In this document: in pieces, positions 6,289 through 13,071 of the stretch
Numbering within the stretch: position 1 is the first letter of the stretch
How the letters are laid out: the number at the start of each line of letters is the position of its first letter
DNA from: Sphingomonadales bacterium
Lineage (GTDB): Bacteria > Pseudomonadota > Alphaproteobacteria > Sphingomonadales > Sphingomonadaceae
Length of the DNA: 21,133 nt
NCBI GenBank assembly: GCA_018971065.1
Contig: JAGWVC010000069.1
Span: forward strand, 1 to 21,133
Direction of reading: 5' to 3'
The notes under the pieces: generated by a model
What the model was told of the DNA's origin: nothing
The model's database searches: none
Seen by the model: the letters and a program-made list of their open reading frames with translations, nothing else
Position numbers and translations under genes: made by a program

Positions 6289-7487
6289 GCCGTCACGCCT
6301 TTCGCCTCGCATTCGGCCAGGTAGGCGGCAACGCGTCCCTGCACTTCCTCGTACATGTGCCGCAGCAGCATCTCGTGGTCCTGCAGGTGGATCTGCTGGA
6401 CCGCGCCCGAAGCCAGCCCGCGTTGTGCCGAACGGACGGCGAAGCGGTCCTCGGTCAGCAGGTCGCGCAGCACCATCGCGCCGAATTCCTGGAAATAGAG
6501 CCGCGAGACGGAGTCGGGCCGTTTGGTCCAGTACATGCGCACGATGCCGCGCGTGCGGCCCGGCCCCAGCGGCCAGTGGGTGTGGCTCCACTGCTGCGCT
6601 GGCGGCAGGCTGACGATATGGAGGCAGGGGAACAGCTTGAAATCGACCTTGGCGAAGTCCAGCCCGTCGCGCGCGGCCAGCACGTGGCCCGGTGTCATGC
6701 CCTGCACCAGCGCTTGCGGTGGCGGTGGCGGATCGGGGTTGCGCCACAAGGTCTGGCTGCGATGCGGGCCGGAGAAGCCGTAATGCGTGGGATAGCCCAT
6801 CGGGTTGTCAGGCCCGGTCGCCTGGTTGCAGGCGGAGGGGTGAACGAACCGCAGATGGTAGTTTTCCTGGAAGTTGTCGAAATTGGTCTTCCAGTTGGCA
6901 TCCACCTCATAGGTCCATTCGGTGAAGTCCACCGCATGGGCCACGGGCAGCGTTTCCATCTCGTCGGCGATCGGCCCCAGGAATTCGCGCAGCGACTGCG
7001 GCGGCTCGCGGTCGAGGTTGATGAAGATCATCCCCGCCACCACCTCGCACGCCACGGCCTTCAGCCCCACGTCGTCCTTGCCGATATGGAACTGCTCGAA
7101 GTCGGGCGCCGATAGCAGCCGGCCATCGCCGCCGAACGTCCACATGTGGTAGGGGCAACTGAACGCCGCGCGCTTGCCGCAGGTTTCCTGGGTAAGCTGG
7201 GTGCCGCGATGCGTGCAGGCATTGTGGAAGGCGCGGATTGCGTTGTCCTTGCCGCGCACGATCAGCAGCGAGGCGCGGGCGAAATCGATGTCGCGGCGGA
7301 TGAAGCAGCCGGCTTCGGGAATTTCGCAGACATGGCCGATGTGCAGCCAGGTGCGCATGAAGATCGCCTTGCGCTCCAGCTCCCACCAGGCCGGGTCCCA
7401 GTACGGCGCGCTGGTGACCGGCCCGGTGCCGCGCAGCTTCGCGGCGTCCTCGGGCGTCAGCATGGTGAACGAGGTCTGCGCGGTCAT
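6285..7487 (-). CDS. Rieske non-heme iron oxygenase, alpha subunit
   Basis: A 400-residue Rieske oxygenase. The N-terminal Rieske domain binds a [2Fe-2S] cluster through C91/H93 (NACTHRGTQL) and C111/H114 (FSCPYHMWTFG). The catalytic domain has the mononuclear iron site at H211 and H216 (FQENYHLRFVHP), with a likely third ligand at D347 (LTEDRF) and E208 in the place of the aspartate that bridges the two metal sites in naphthalene dioxygenase. It would hydroxylate or demethylate a small aromatic or alicyclic substrate with electrons from a ferredoxin and reductase, neither of which is encoded here. AGGAA lies upstream of ATG 7487. It sits 11 bases after the isomerase gene and overlaps the next gene by four bases, so the three form one operon. 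The substrate cannot be inferred. Confidence 0.93.
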   Translation of the reverse strand: MTAQTSFTMLTPEDAAKLRGTGPVTSAPYWDPAWWELERKAIFMRTWLHIGHVCEIPEAGCFIRRDIDFARASLLIVRGKDNAIRAFHNACTHRGTQLTQETCGKRAAFSCPYHMWTFGGDGRLLSAPDFEQFHIGKDDVGLKAVACEVVAGMIFINLDREPPQSLREFLGPIADEMETLPVAHAVDFTEWTYEVDANWKTNFDNFQENYHLRFVHPSACNQATGPDNPMGYPTHYGFSGPHRSQTLWRNPDPPPPPQALVQGMTPGHVLAARDGLDFAKVDFKLFPCLHIVSLPPAQQWSHTHWPLGPGRTRGIVRMYWTKRPDSVSRLYFQEFGAMVLRDLLTEDRFAVRSAQRGLASGAVQQIHLQDHEMLLRHMYEEVQGRVAAYLAECEAKGVTA

Positions 7488-7498
7488 GGCATCCGTTC

Positions 7499-8314
7499 CT
7501 ATAGTCCGACTTGCGCGAACAGCGCTTCCGCCTGTCGCACGCCCCGCCGGATGACGGTGGCGTAGCCTTCACTTTCGCCCAGCGGGCCGGGCAGTTCCAG
7601 TTCGATGGGGCCTGCGTAGCCGGTGTCGCGGACATCGGTGAGCATCCGTGCGATCGGCAGGTCGCCTTCCCCGAACGGCACCCTGCCACCGGCGGCGGCG
7701 GGGCCGGGTGCCCTGGTACCGCCGATCACGGTATCGCCCACCTGCACCAGCGCGATATGCGGCGCGGCGGCCAGCAGCACCTCGCGAAAATCGCGTTCCA
7801 TCCAGCAGTTGCCGAAATCGACGACGATGCCGAGATCGGTGCGCCGCGCGACATCGATGGCGTCGCGCACGGTGTTGACGAAGGATACGTCCGGCCGCAG
7901 CGATGGTTCGAACGCCAGACGCACGCCCTGTTCGCGCGCAAAGGCGGCGCAGGGGGCCACGGCCTCGGCGAAGGTTTCCAGCACGTCGCCCCAGGGCGCG
8001 CCGGTCGTGCGGCCCGGGGTAATGTATAGCGACCAGGCATCATGTCGCCGCGCCGTTTCGATCCAGCCGGCCAGGGCGTCGCAGGTGGCAGGCCAGGTTT
8101 GCGATTGCGAAAGGTCGAAGCCGGCGACGATCACCGTCGAGACGCGGATGCCGGCATCGGCAAGCCGGTGAAATCCGCCATCGACGTCGGCACCCAGCTT
8201 TTGCCCGATGATTCCCGCCCAGCCGAGGCCGAGTTCGCGCCACAGCGCCAGCTCTTCGTCAAACGACCACCGGAACGAGCTGAGCGCGTTCACCGCGAGA
8301 CGGGCATGGACCAT
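7499..8314 (-). CDS. TIM-barrel sugar-phosphate isomerase/epimerase family protein
   Basis: A 271-residue protein of the xylose-isomerase-like TIM barrel family (AP_endonuc_2). Typical features are the repeated beta-alpha pattern, LAFEPSLRP with E136, GIVVDFGNCW with D166, HIALVQVGD (186-194) and IELELPG with E238/E240; these acidic residues are the usual metal ligands. Members include inosose dehydratases, hydroxypyruvate isomerases and various epimerases, and the reaction here cannot be told from sequence. It is the first gene of the isomerase-Rieske-unknown operon. No good ribosome binding site is seen before ATG 8314; the start overlaps a short palindrome (GGCATGG-A-CCATGCC, 8303-8317), and a nearby GTG is an alternative start. 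Confidence 0.85.
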   Translation of the reverse strand: MVHARLAVNALSSFRWSFDEELALWRELGLGWAGIIGQKLGADVDGGFHRLADAGIRVSTVIVAGFDLSQSQTWPATCDALAGWIETARRHDAWSLYITPGRTTGAPWGDVLETFAEAVAPCAAFAREQGVRLAFEPSLRPDVSFVNTVRDAIDVARRTDLGIVVDFGNCWMERDFREVLLAAAPHIALVQVGDTVIGGTRAPGPAAAGGRVPFGEGDLPIARMLTDVRDTGYAGPIELELPGPLGESEGYATVIRRGVRQAEALFAQVGL

Positions 8315-8494
8315 GCCGGGACGATACGACTTTGCCCTGCCTGCGCAAGGTGAAGTGCGGGGCTGCGAATCGGAACGTCGCGGCGATGCGGTTTGGGATT
8401 TCTGTCACCCGCGCAGGCGCCGGACGATGGCGGCTGGCGGAGGTAGGATGAAATACATTGATCTGAAATGGAAAAATTTACACTACAGCGCAAA

Positions 8495-8541
8495 GCAAGC
8501 TACCTTTCAAAAGAAGTGTCACGTGCATCGCAAGCTACCTT
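8495..8541. repeat. Two direct 12-bp repeats GCAAGCTACCTT upstream of padR
   Basis: GCAAGCTACCTT occurs at 8495-8506 and again at 8530-8541, 35 bases apart. The second copy continues to GC, making a dyad GCAAG-CTAC-CTTGC (8530-8543). A related third motif, GTACCTTGCGCTAC, lies at 8552-8565. The rest of the 280-base gap 8315-8594 is AT-richer than its surroundings and contains no gene I can support. Confidence 0.65.
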
Positions 8542-8568
8542 GCCATATATAGTACCTTGCGCTACATG
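8540..8568 (+). promoter_or_regulatory. Candidate promoter of the PadR-HAAS-GIN operon, overlapped by the repeats
   Basis: TTGCCA (8540-8545), 17 bases, TACATG (8563-8568), about 27 bases before the GTG start. The second 12-bp repeat runs into the -35 box and the third motif fills the spacer, an arrangement that fits repression by the PadR protein encoded just downstream. Assignment of the motif to PadR is inference. Confidence 0.45.
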
Positions 8569-8582
8569 GGTATCACCAGAGC

Positions 8583-8592
8583 AGGAGGTGAT
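8583..8592 (+). promoter_or_regulatory. Near-perfect Shine-Dalgarno for padR with GTG start
   Basis: AGGAGGTGAT matches the 3' end of 16S rRNA over ten bases and sits 6 bases (from the GGAGG core) before GTG 8595. It decides the GTG as the start and compensates for the weaker start codon. Confidence 0.85.
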
Positions 8593-8594
8593 TC

Positions 8595-8975
8595 GTGCCC
8601 GAAGCCATCGAAATCCAGTTGAAGAAAGGGGTGCTGGGGTTTTGCGTCCTCGCGCTGCTGTCGCATCACGACAGTTACGCCTACGAGATCGCAAGCCGGC
8701 TATCCCACGCCGTCGATATGGGGGAGGGGACGATCTATCCCCTCATGCGCCGTATGCAGTCCGACGGTCTTGTCGCCACTTATCTCGAGGAATCGCCCTC
8801 GGGCCCGCCGCGCAAGTACTACCGGCTGACCGACGCCGGTCGCACCAGCCTGGCGCAGCAGCTTGCCGAATGGCGCGCGTTCACCGCGTCGGTCGAAGGG
8901 CTGATCAGCGAAACCGAATCAGCAACAGGGGCACTCAAGGCCGCCGCAGACGCGGAGACGAACCATGAAGCGTGA
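8595..8975 (+). CDS. PadR-family transcriptional regulator
   Basis: A 126-residue winged-helix repressor. The PadR core spans about residues 5-92: KKGVLGFCVLALLSHHDSYAYEI, the recognition region EGTIYPLMRRMQSDGLV, and the wing with SGPPRKYYRLTDAGR. A short C-terminal helix follows for dimerisation. The start is GTG 8595, set by a ten-base Shine-Dalgarno. The gene overlaps the next by 11 bases (8965-8975). PadR proteins paired with DUF1700 and GIN/DUF4097 proteins form a recurring envelope-associated cassette in many bacteria, usually autoregulated; the repeated motifs over the promoter fit this. Confidence 0.93.
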   Translation: MPEAIEIQLKKGVLGFCVLALLSHHDSYAYEIASRLSHAVDMGEGTIYPLMRRMQSDGLVATYLEESPSGPPRKYYRLTDAGRTSLAQQLAEWRAFTASVEGLISETESATGALKAAADAETNHEA

Positions 8976-9528
8976 TGAATTCCTGAAGAAGCTGCACAAC
9001 GGCCTGGCCGGGCTGCGGCCCGAGGCGATCGACGACATCATGTCGGATTATGACGCCCACTTCGATGCCGCCGCCGAAGAGGGGCGCTCCGAAGCCGAAG
9101 TCGCCGCCGCGCTGGGCGATCCGGCCCGGCTGGCCCGCGAACTGCGGCTGGAAGCCGGCGTCCGGCGCTGGGAAGAGGTGCGCACGCCCTCGTCTGCCGT
9201 CAGCGCCATCGTTGCGGTGCTGGGCCTGGGCGCCATCGACATCCTGGTGCTGGCGCCGATCCTGCTGCCGCTGCTGGGGGTGATCTTCGGCCTCTACGTG
9301 GCGATGATCGGCGTGTTCGTCGCCGGCGGCGCGGTGCTGATCGCGGGGCCGTTCAGCGGCTTTCCCGGCGGCTTGTTCGCGGCGATCCTGACCGGCCTCG
9401 GCATGATGTCGGCCGCCACCGCGTTCGGCGCGCTGCTTACCATCGTCACCATCTGGCTGATCAACGCGCTCGTCTGGTTCGGCCGCCTGCACATGCGGCT
9501 CATCAAGCCCGCCATCGACGCGGCCTGA
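8965..9528 (+). CDS. HAAS/DUF1700-type membrane protein
   Basis: A 187-residue protein with a soluble N-terminal helical domain (residues 1-65; MKRDEFLKKLHNGLAGLRPEAIDDIMSDYDAHF-type start, then GRSEAEVAAALGDPARLARELR), which is the HAAS/DUF1700 signature, followed by three or four membrane segments (about 78-98, 100-128, 134-158, 155-173). HAAS domains are thought to sense or relay signals to the partner PadR regulator, but the molecular role is unknown. ATG 8965 lies inside the end of padR, so translation is coupled. The GIN-domain gene follows after 6 bases. Confidence 0.88.
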   Translation: MKRDEFLKKLHNGLAGLRPEAIDDIMSDYDAHFDAAAEEGRSEAEVAAALGDPARLARELRLEAGVRRWEEVRTPSSAVSAIVAVLGLGAIDILVLAPILLPLLGVIFGLYVAMIGVFVAGGAVLIAGPFSGFPGGLFAAILTGLGMMSAATAFGALLTIVTIWLINALVWFGRLHMRLIKPAIDAA

Positions 9529-9540
9529 GGGAGAATGTCC

Positions 9541-10257
9541 ATGATCAAGAAACTGCTCATCGTGTTCGCCTCCGGGCTGGTGCTGTCGATCGTGCTGCTC
9601 AGCTCGGCCTGGGTGATCGGCGGACCCAGCGTGATGGAGCACATCAACAAGGACGGCGACTGGAACTTCGGCTGGCACGACGACGACGATGCCCGCACGC
9701 CGACCACCACGCGCACGCTGGTGCTTAACGTCAACCAGCCGCTGGAAGTGGCCGCCCCGGTGGAACTTCACTACACCAAGGGCGAAAATACCGAGCTGAC
9801 CGTGAAAGGCCCGCAAAAGCTGATGGACGCGCTGGTGTGGGAAAACGGGCGGTTGTCGCTGAAGAACGATAGCTGGATGCACCACCATTCGCTGAAGATC
9901 GAGATCACCGCGCCCAGGATGCCCGATCTGGTCTACAAGGGCGCCGGCAACATCGAGCTGGAGAATGTCGATCAACCGGCGCTGGCCCTCGACATGGCCG
10001 GTGCCGGCAACATCGACGGCAAGGGCCAGGTGCAGACGCTGACGGTGCGTTCGCGCGGGGCGGGCAACATCGACCTGTCCGAACTGGCGGCGCGCGACGC
10101 CACGGTTACCGCGGCGGGCGTGGGCAATGTCGATATAGCCGCCACCGGCAAGGTCGAGGCCACGCTTTCGGGCGCGGGCAACATCTCGCTGCACCGCAAG
10201 CCGACGGAACTGACCTCGAAGGTCAACGGCATCGGCTCGATCAGCGAAGACTATTGA
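9541..10257 (+). CDS. GIN-domain (DUF2807-like) membrane-anchored beta-helix protein
   Basis: From ATG 9541 the protein has 238 residues; an ATG six bases earlier (9535) is the alternative but leaves almost no gap to the GAGGGAGA site. An N-terminal hydrophobic segment (about residues 4-27) can be a signal peptide or anchor. After an Asp-rich linker (WHDDDDA) comes a putative adhesin domain built of repeats with G[AVI]G[NS] turns six times (numbering from 9535: 136, 156, 175, 195, 213, 232), spaced 18-20 residues, the spacing of a right-handed beta-helix rung. It is probably displayed in the periplasm or on the surface. The ligand is unknown. It completes the PadR-HAAS-GIN operon. Confidence 0.88.
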   Translation: MIKKLLIVFASGLVLSIVLLSSAWVIGGPSVMEHINKDGDWNFGWHDDDDARTPTTTRTLVLNVNQPLEVAAPVELHYTKGENTELTVKGPQKLMDALVWENGRLSLKNDSWMHHHSLKIEITAPRMPDLVYKGAGNIELENVDQPALALDMAGAGNIDGKGQVQTLTVRSRGAGNIDLSELAARDATVTAAGVGNVDIAATGKVEATLSGAGNISLHRKPTELTSKVNGIGSISEDY

Positions 10258-10267
10258 CCGACGTGCC

Positions 10268-10301
10268 ACGGCAGGCCGGGGCCGCGCGCCCCGCCTGCCG
10301 T
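10268..10301. terminator. Strong hairpin between convergent GIN and fdhD genes
   Basis: ACGGCAGGC (10268-10276) pairs with GCCTGCCGT (10293-10301), and past one bulged C the stem continues with GGGGC/GCCCC. It fills the 44-base gap between two convergent genes. No T-run follows on either strand, so it may act as a barrier or with Rho. Confidence 0.55.
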
Positions 10302-11093
10302 TCAGGCGGCGGCGTCGTTGACCAGCAGGACGCTGTCGTCGCGGGCCAGCGCCCACAGGCTGAGGCCTGCCGCGCGGGCGCGTTCCACCGCCAGCGAGGT
10401 CGGTAGCGACACGGTGACAAGCGTGGTCGCGCCCGCGCGCACCGCCTTCTCGACGATCTCGAAACTGCAGCGCGCGGTGGAAAGCATGAAGCCTGCCCCG
10501 GGCGACAGGCCTCCTCGCGCTGCCGCGCCGACCAGCTTGTCGAGAGCGTTGTGGCGGCCGACATCCTCGCGCAGCAGGGCAATCGCGCCGTCTTCCCGCA
10601 CCAGCGCGGCGGCATGGGCCGCGCCGGTGGCGGTGCCCAGCGCCTGTCGGCCCGGCAGGAGTCCCAGTGCGGCGAATATCGAGGCCGCATCGATCCGCCG
10701 ATGCGCCGCCACCGCCGGCAGCGGCCGGGCCAGCGCTTCCAGCGATTCGATCCCGCACAGGCCGCAGCTCGATTCAGCGGCACGGTTGCGGATGCGCTCG
10801 CCCAGTCGCTCCATCGGCAAACGCGGAAGCTGCGCCCGCGCGATCCAGCCGGAATCGACTTCGGCCAAAGCAATGTCGGCAATGTCGGCGGCGGTGGCGG
10901 CCAGGCCTTCGGTCAGCGCGAAGCCGGTGGCGAAGTCCTCAAGGTCAGCCGGCGTCGCCATCATCACCGCATAGGCGACGCCGTTGAATTCCAGCGCGAC
11001 CGGCGCCTCGGGCACCCATTCGCGCGCAACCGGCGCGCGGCGACCGTCGCGGAACACGGCGGTCGCCCCGGCATCGGTCACGCGCCCGGTCAC
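10302..11093 (-). CDS. fdhD: FdhD, sulfurtransferase for formate dehydrogenase maturation
   Basis: A 263-residue FdhD. It passes sulfur from a cysteine desulfurase to the molybdenum cofactor of formate dehydrogenases, without which they are inactive. The catalytic cysteine pair is C110/C113 (ESSCGLCGIESL), and REDVGRHNALDKLVG (176-190) is the family signature for cofactor binding; STARCSFEIVEKA follows. The start is GTG 11093, whose bases overlap the preceding stop (GTGA), so it is coupled to the VOC gene upstream. No formate dehydrogenase is encoded in the window. Pairing with two VOC genes is unusual. Confidence 0.94.
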   Translation of the reverse strand: MTGRVTDAGATAVFRDGRRAPVAREWVPEAPVALEFNGVAYAVMMATPADLEDFATGFALTEGLAATAADIADIALAEVDSGWIARAQLPRLPMERLGERIRNRAAESSCGLCGIESLEALARPLPAVAAHRRIDAASIFAALGLLPGRQALGTATGAAHAAALVREDGAIALLREDVGRHNALDKLVGAAARGGLSPGAGFMLSTARCSFEIVEKAVRAGATTLVTVSLPTSLAVERARAAGLSLWALARDDSVLLVNDAAA

Positions 11094-11482
11094 CCCATCT
11101 GCAGGCCGTGATAGGCGCCCAGCTTGTTGCCGTCGGGATCGCGCAGATACGCGCCGAAAGCCCCGCGCGCCTGCGGCTTGGCCTCAGGCGCGCCTTCGCA
11201 GGTGCCGCCGTTGGCAAGCCCGGCGGCGTGCCATGCCGCAACCGCCTCGGCACTGTCCGCCGCGAACAGGATCGTCCCGCCGTTGGCGCCGGTGGCCGGC
11301 TGGCCGTCGCGCGCGGCGCCGACAACGAAGTTCGGCCCACCGGGGATCTTGTACATCAGGATCGGGTAGGAAGCGGGCGCCCCCGAAGGTCCCACCCCCA
11401 GCGCGCCGAAGCTGGCGTCATAGAAGGCGCGGGCCTTTTCCAGGTCGTTGCAACCGACGCGAAGCGACATCAGACCGGCCAT
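11090..11482 (-). CDS. VOC-family (glyoxalase-fold) protein, second copy
   Basis: A 130-residue single-module VOC protein. It shares with the gene just upstream the run NDLEKARAFYDA, the DGQPAT-ANGGTI segment, AWHAAG-A-GG-CE and YLRDPDGNKL-A-H, so the two are tandem duplicates that have since diverged. In this copy the N-terminal metal-site histidine of the sister (H4) is replaced (SLRVGCND), and the C-terminal end is DPDGNKLGAYH. Members range from glyoxalases to dioxygenases and resistance proteins; the substrate is unknown. It lies 4 bases after the sister gene and overlaps fdhD by four bases. Confidence 0.85.
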   Translation of the reverse strand: MAGLMSLRVGCNDLEKARAFYDASFGALGVGPSGAPASYPILMYKIPGGPNFVVGAARDGQPATGANGGTILFAADSAEAVAAWHAAGLANGGTCEGAPEAKPQARGAFGAYLRDPDGNKLGAYHGLQMG

Positions 11483-11486
11483 CGCG

Positions 11487-11864
11487 TTACTGCCCCAGCA
11501 TGTGGAACGCGCACAGCTTGTTGCCGTCGGGATCGCGCAGGTAGGCCAGGTACATGTTGCCGAAAGCGGCGTTGCGCACGCCCGGCGGGTCTTCGCAGGT
11601 GGAGCCGCCGGCAGCCACGCCGGCCGCGTGCCAGGCGTCGGCCTGTTCCGGCGTCATCGCGAAACCGATGGTGCCGCCGTTGGCGTGCGTGGCGGGCTGG
11701 CCATCGATCGGCTTCGTTACCATGAACATGCCGCCGTTGTGCATATAGGCGATGCGCTCGCCCATGTCATTGCCGGGGGCGCCGCCGACTGCGGCGAACA
11801 CGGCATCATAGAAAGTCTTGGACTTCTGCAGATCGTTGCTGCCGACGACGATGTGGCTGAACAT
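11487..11864 (-). CDS. VOC-family (glyoxalase-fold) protein, first copy
   Basis: A 125-residue VOC protein with MFSHIVVGSNDLQKSKTFYD at the start (H4 a possible metal ligand), GGMFMVTKPIDGQPAT in the middle and AYLRDPDGNKLCAFH at the end. GGAGAG lies about 7 bases before ATG 11864. It is the first gene of a three-gene unit with its paralogue and fdhD. The 125 bases to the divergent SnoaL-like gene (11865-11989) must hold its promoter, but I see no clear boxes there. Confidence 0.85.
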   Translation of the reverse strand: MFSHIVVGSNDLQKSKTFYDAVFAAVGGAPGNDMGERIAYMHNGGMFMVTKPIDGQPATHANGGTIGFAMTPEQADAWHAAGVAAGGSTCEDPPGVRNAAFGNMYLAYLRDPDGNKLCAFHMLGQ

Positions 11865-11989
11865 GCCTTCTCTCCACTGTGAACGGGTTTGGCCGCACTT
11901 TGGACCGGCGCCCGAATCGGGTCAATCGGCTTGGCGATGGATTGGACGTCGCGCTTGCGCATTTTGCGAAGGCGGGGAACCATGCCGTC

Positions 11990-12424
11990 ATGGACACCGC
12001 CGACCTGCTGCTCGCCCGCGCCGAGATCGCCGATTGCATTCACGGCTATGCCCTGGCCATCCGCCGGGGTGACCCTGCCGCCGCTGCCGCGCTGTTCACC
12101 GCCGACGGCTGTTTCGAAAACCGCGAGGTTGACCCGCGCGACTGGCCGGCGTTCCGCAATTCCACCCGGGCCGAAGGGCGCGACGCGGTGCGGGCGAAAG
12201 TCGGCAATTCGATCGGCGGGGTGCGGATGCTGCCGATGCTGCACAACATCCTGATCGACGTCGATCCGTCGGGCACCCGCGCCACGGCCACCAGCCTGAT
12301 GGTGGGTCGCGTCTGGCCCTCCGACCGTGAGGTTTCGGGCGAATATGCCGACACGCTGGTGCGCGAGGATGGCCGCTGGCGCTTTGTCGAGCGGATCTAC
12401 ACGATCTTCAGGGCGCCCGAATGA
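11990..12424 (+). CDS. SnoaL-like (NTF2-fold) protein
   Basis: A 144-residue protein from ATG 11990. The pattern LLARAEIADCIHGYALAIRRGD-AAAAALFTADGCFENRE, then VGNSIGGVRMLPMLHNILIDVD, then YADTLVREDGRWRFVERIY is that of the SnoaL_4/NTF2-like cone fold used by small dehydratases, cyclases and binding proteins; D16-type and H45-type polar residues line the pocket in relatives. A longer frame starts at 11879 but its first 37 residues look like non-coding sequence. It is convergent with tetR and the two coding regions overlap by 17 bases at their ends. It may belong functionally to the TetR-controlled pathway. Confidence 0.8.
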   Translation: MDTADLLLARAEIADCIHGYALAIRRGDPAAAAALFTADGCFENREVDPRDWPAFRNSTRAEGRDAVRAKVGNSIGGVRMLPMLHNILIDVDPSGTRATATSLMVGRVWPSDREVSGEYADTLVREDGRWRFVERIYTIFRAPE

Positions 12425-12989
12425 TGGTCTCGTCAACGATCGACTGGATCGTCGACGCCAGCCATGCGGCGGTTCCATGCCCCGGATCGGCCAGCTCCAG
12501 AACCGGCAGGTTGCGGCTGTAAAGCACGAAGCTGGTGGTCAGCATGAAGATGCGCGCGGCGCGTGCTTCCGCGTCGGCGCCGCCCAGCCATGCCGCCAGC
12601 GGGCGGATCGCGTGTTCGGCCGCCACCCGCGCGGTGATCGCCGCAGCCTCGCGATCGCCGGCGGCCAGCGCGATGATCGCGGGCGGCAGGATCTCCACAT
12701 CGGCGCGCAGGAACTGCCCGACCAGCGCCGCGCCGAAGCCCTCGCGCGGCAAGGCATAGACGCTTCCCTCCGACAGCGCCGCCACCAGCGCGGCCTCGTA
12801 CAACCCCGCCTTGGAGCCGTAGTAGCGGATCAGCAGCGTCGTGCTGGTCCCAGCCAGCGCCGCGATCTCGCGAATGCCGGCGCGGGCATAGCCAAGCGAC
12901 GAGAACGCCCGCTGGGCCGCCGCCAGAATGCGCGCGCGGGTCGCCTCGGCATCGCGACGATAGGATGGCGGGGCTTCTGCGGGGTTCAT
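12408..12989 (-). CDS. TetR-family transcriptional repressor
   Basis: A 193-residue TetR-type regulator. The DNA-binding domain is at residues 15-62: ATRARILAAAQRAFSSLGYARAGIREIAALAGTSTTLLIRYYGSKAGLYEAAL, here cited only by position and its motif IREIAALAGTSTTLLIRYYG. The rest is the helical ligand-binding and dimerisation domain, with no clear ligand hints. The gene is divergent from the hydrolase operon, and a 20-bp palindrome lies between them, over the operon's likely -10 box. It is the obvious repressor candidate for that operon and for itself. Its 3' end overlaps the SnoaL-like gene by 17 bases on the opposite strand. Confidence 0.92.
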   Translation of the reverse strand: MNPAEAPPSYRRDAEATRARILAAAQRAFSSLGYARAGIREIAALAGTSTTLLIRYYGSKAGLYEAALVAALSEGSVYALPREGFGAALVGQFLRADVEILPPAIIALAAGDREAAAITARVAAEHAIRPLAAWLGGADAEARAARIFMLTTSFVLYSRNLPVLELADPGHGTAAWLASTIQSIVDETIIRAP

Positions 12990-13009
12990 GCCGTCATCAA
13001 AGCCGCCGG

Positions 13010-13038
13010 TTGACAGCGTGGCAAGCCCCGTTAAGTTA
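13010..13038 (+). promoter_or_regulatory. Candidate promoter of the hydrolase-to-SDR operon
   Basis: TTGACA (13010-13015) is a consensus -35 box. TAAGTT (13032-13037), 16 bases on, can serve as a weak -10 and lies inside the TetR palindrome. The hydrolase start is 34 bases downstream. Confidence 0.55.
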
Positions 13039-13052
13039 CCAACTGATAACTT
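13033..13052. promoter_or_regulatory. TetR-type operator palindrome
   Basis: AAGTTA (13033-13038), 8-base centre CCAACTGA, TAACTT (13047-13052). Including the centre, 16 of the 20 positions are symmetric. It lies in the 82-base gap between divergent tetR and the hydrolase gene and covers the likely -10 box, the position expected for repression. Confidence 0.7.
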
Positions 13053-13071
13053 TCAGGCGAGGAACGATACG

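Noticed and set aside
6289..6747. Upstream extension of the 113-residue gene to 266 residues
   Set aside because: The extra part overlaps the Rieske gene in another phase and is Arg/Ala-rich; the ATG at 6288 overlapping the Rieske stop is a far better start.
8935..10758. 607-codon open frame on the minus strand across the PadR-HAAS-GIN genes
   Set aside because: It is antisense to three recognisable genes, is low-complexity (Arg/Gly/Asp/His-rich), and crosses the fdhD terminator region and the 3' part of fdhD.
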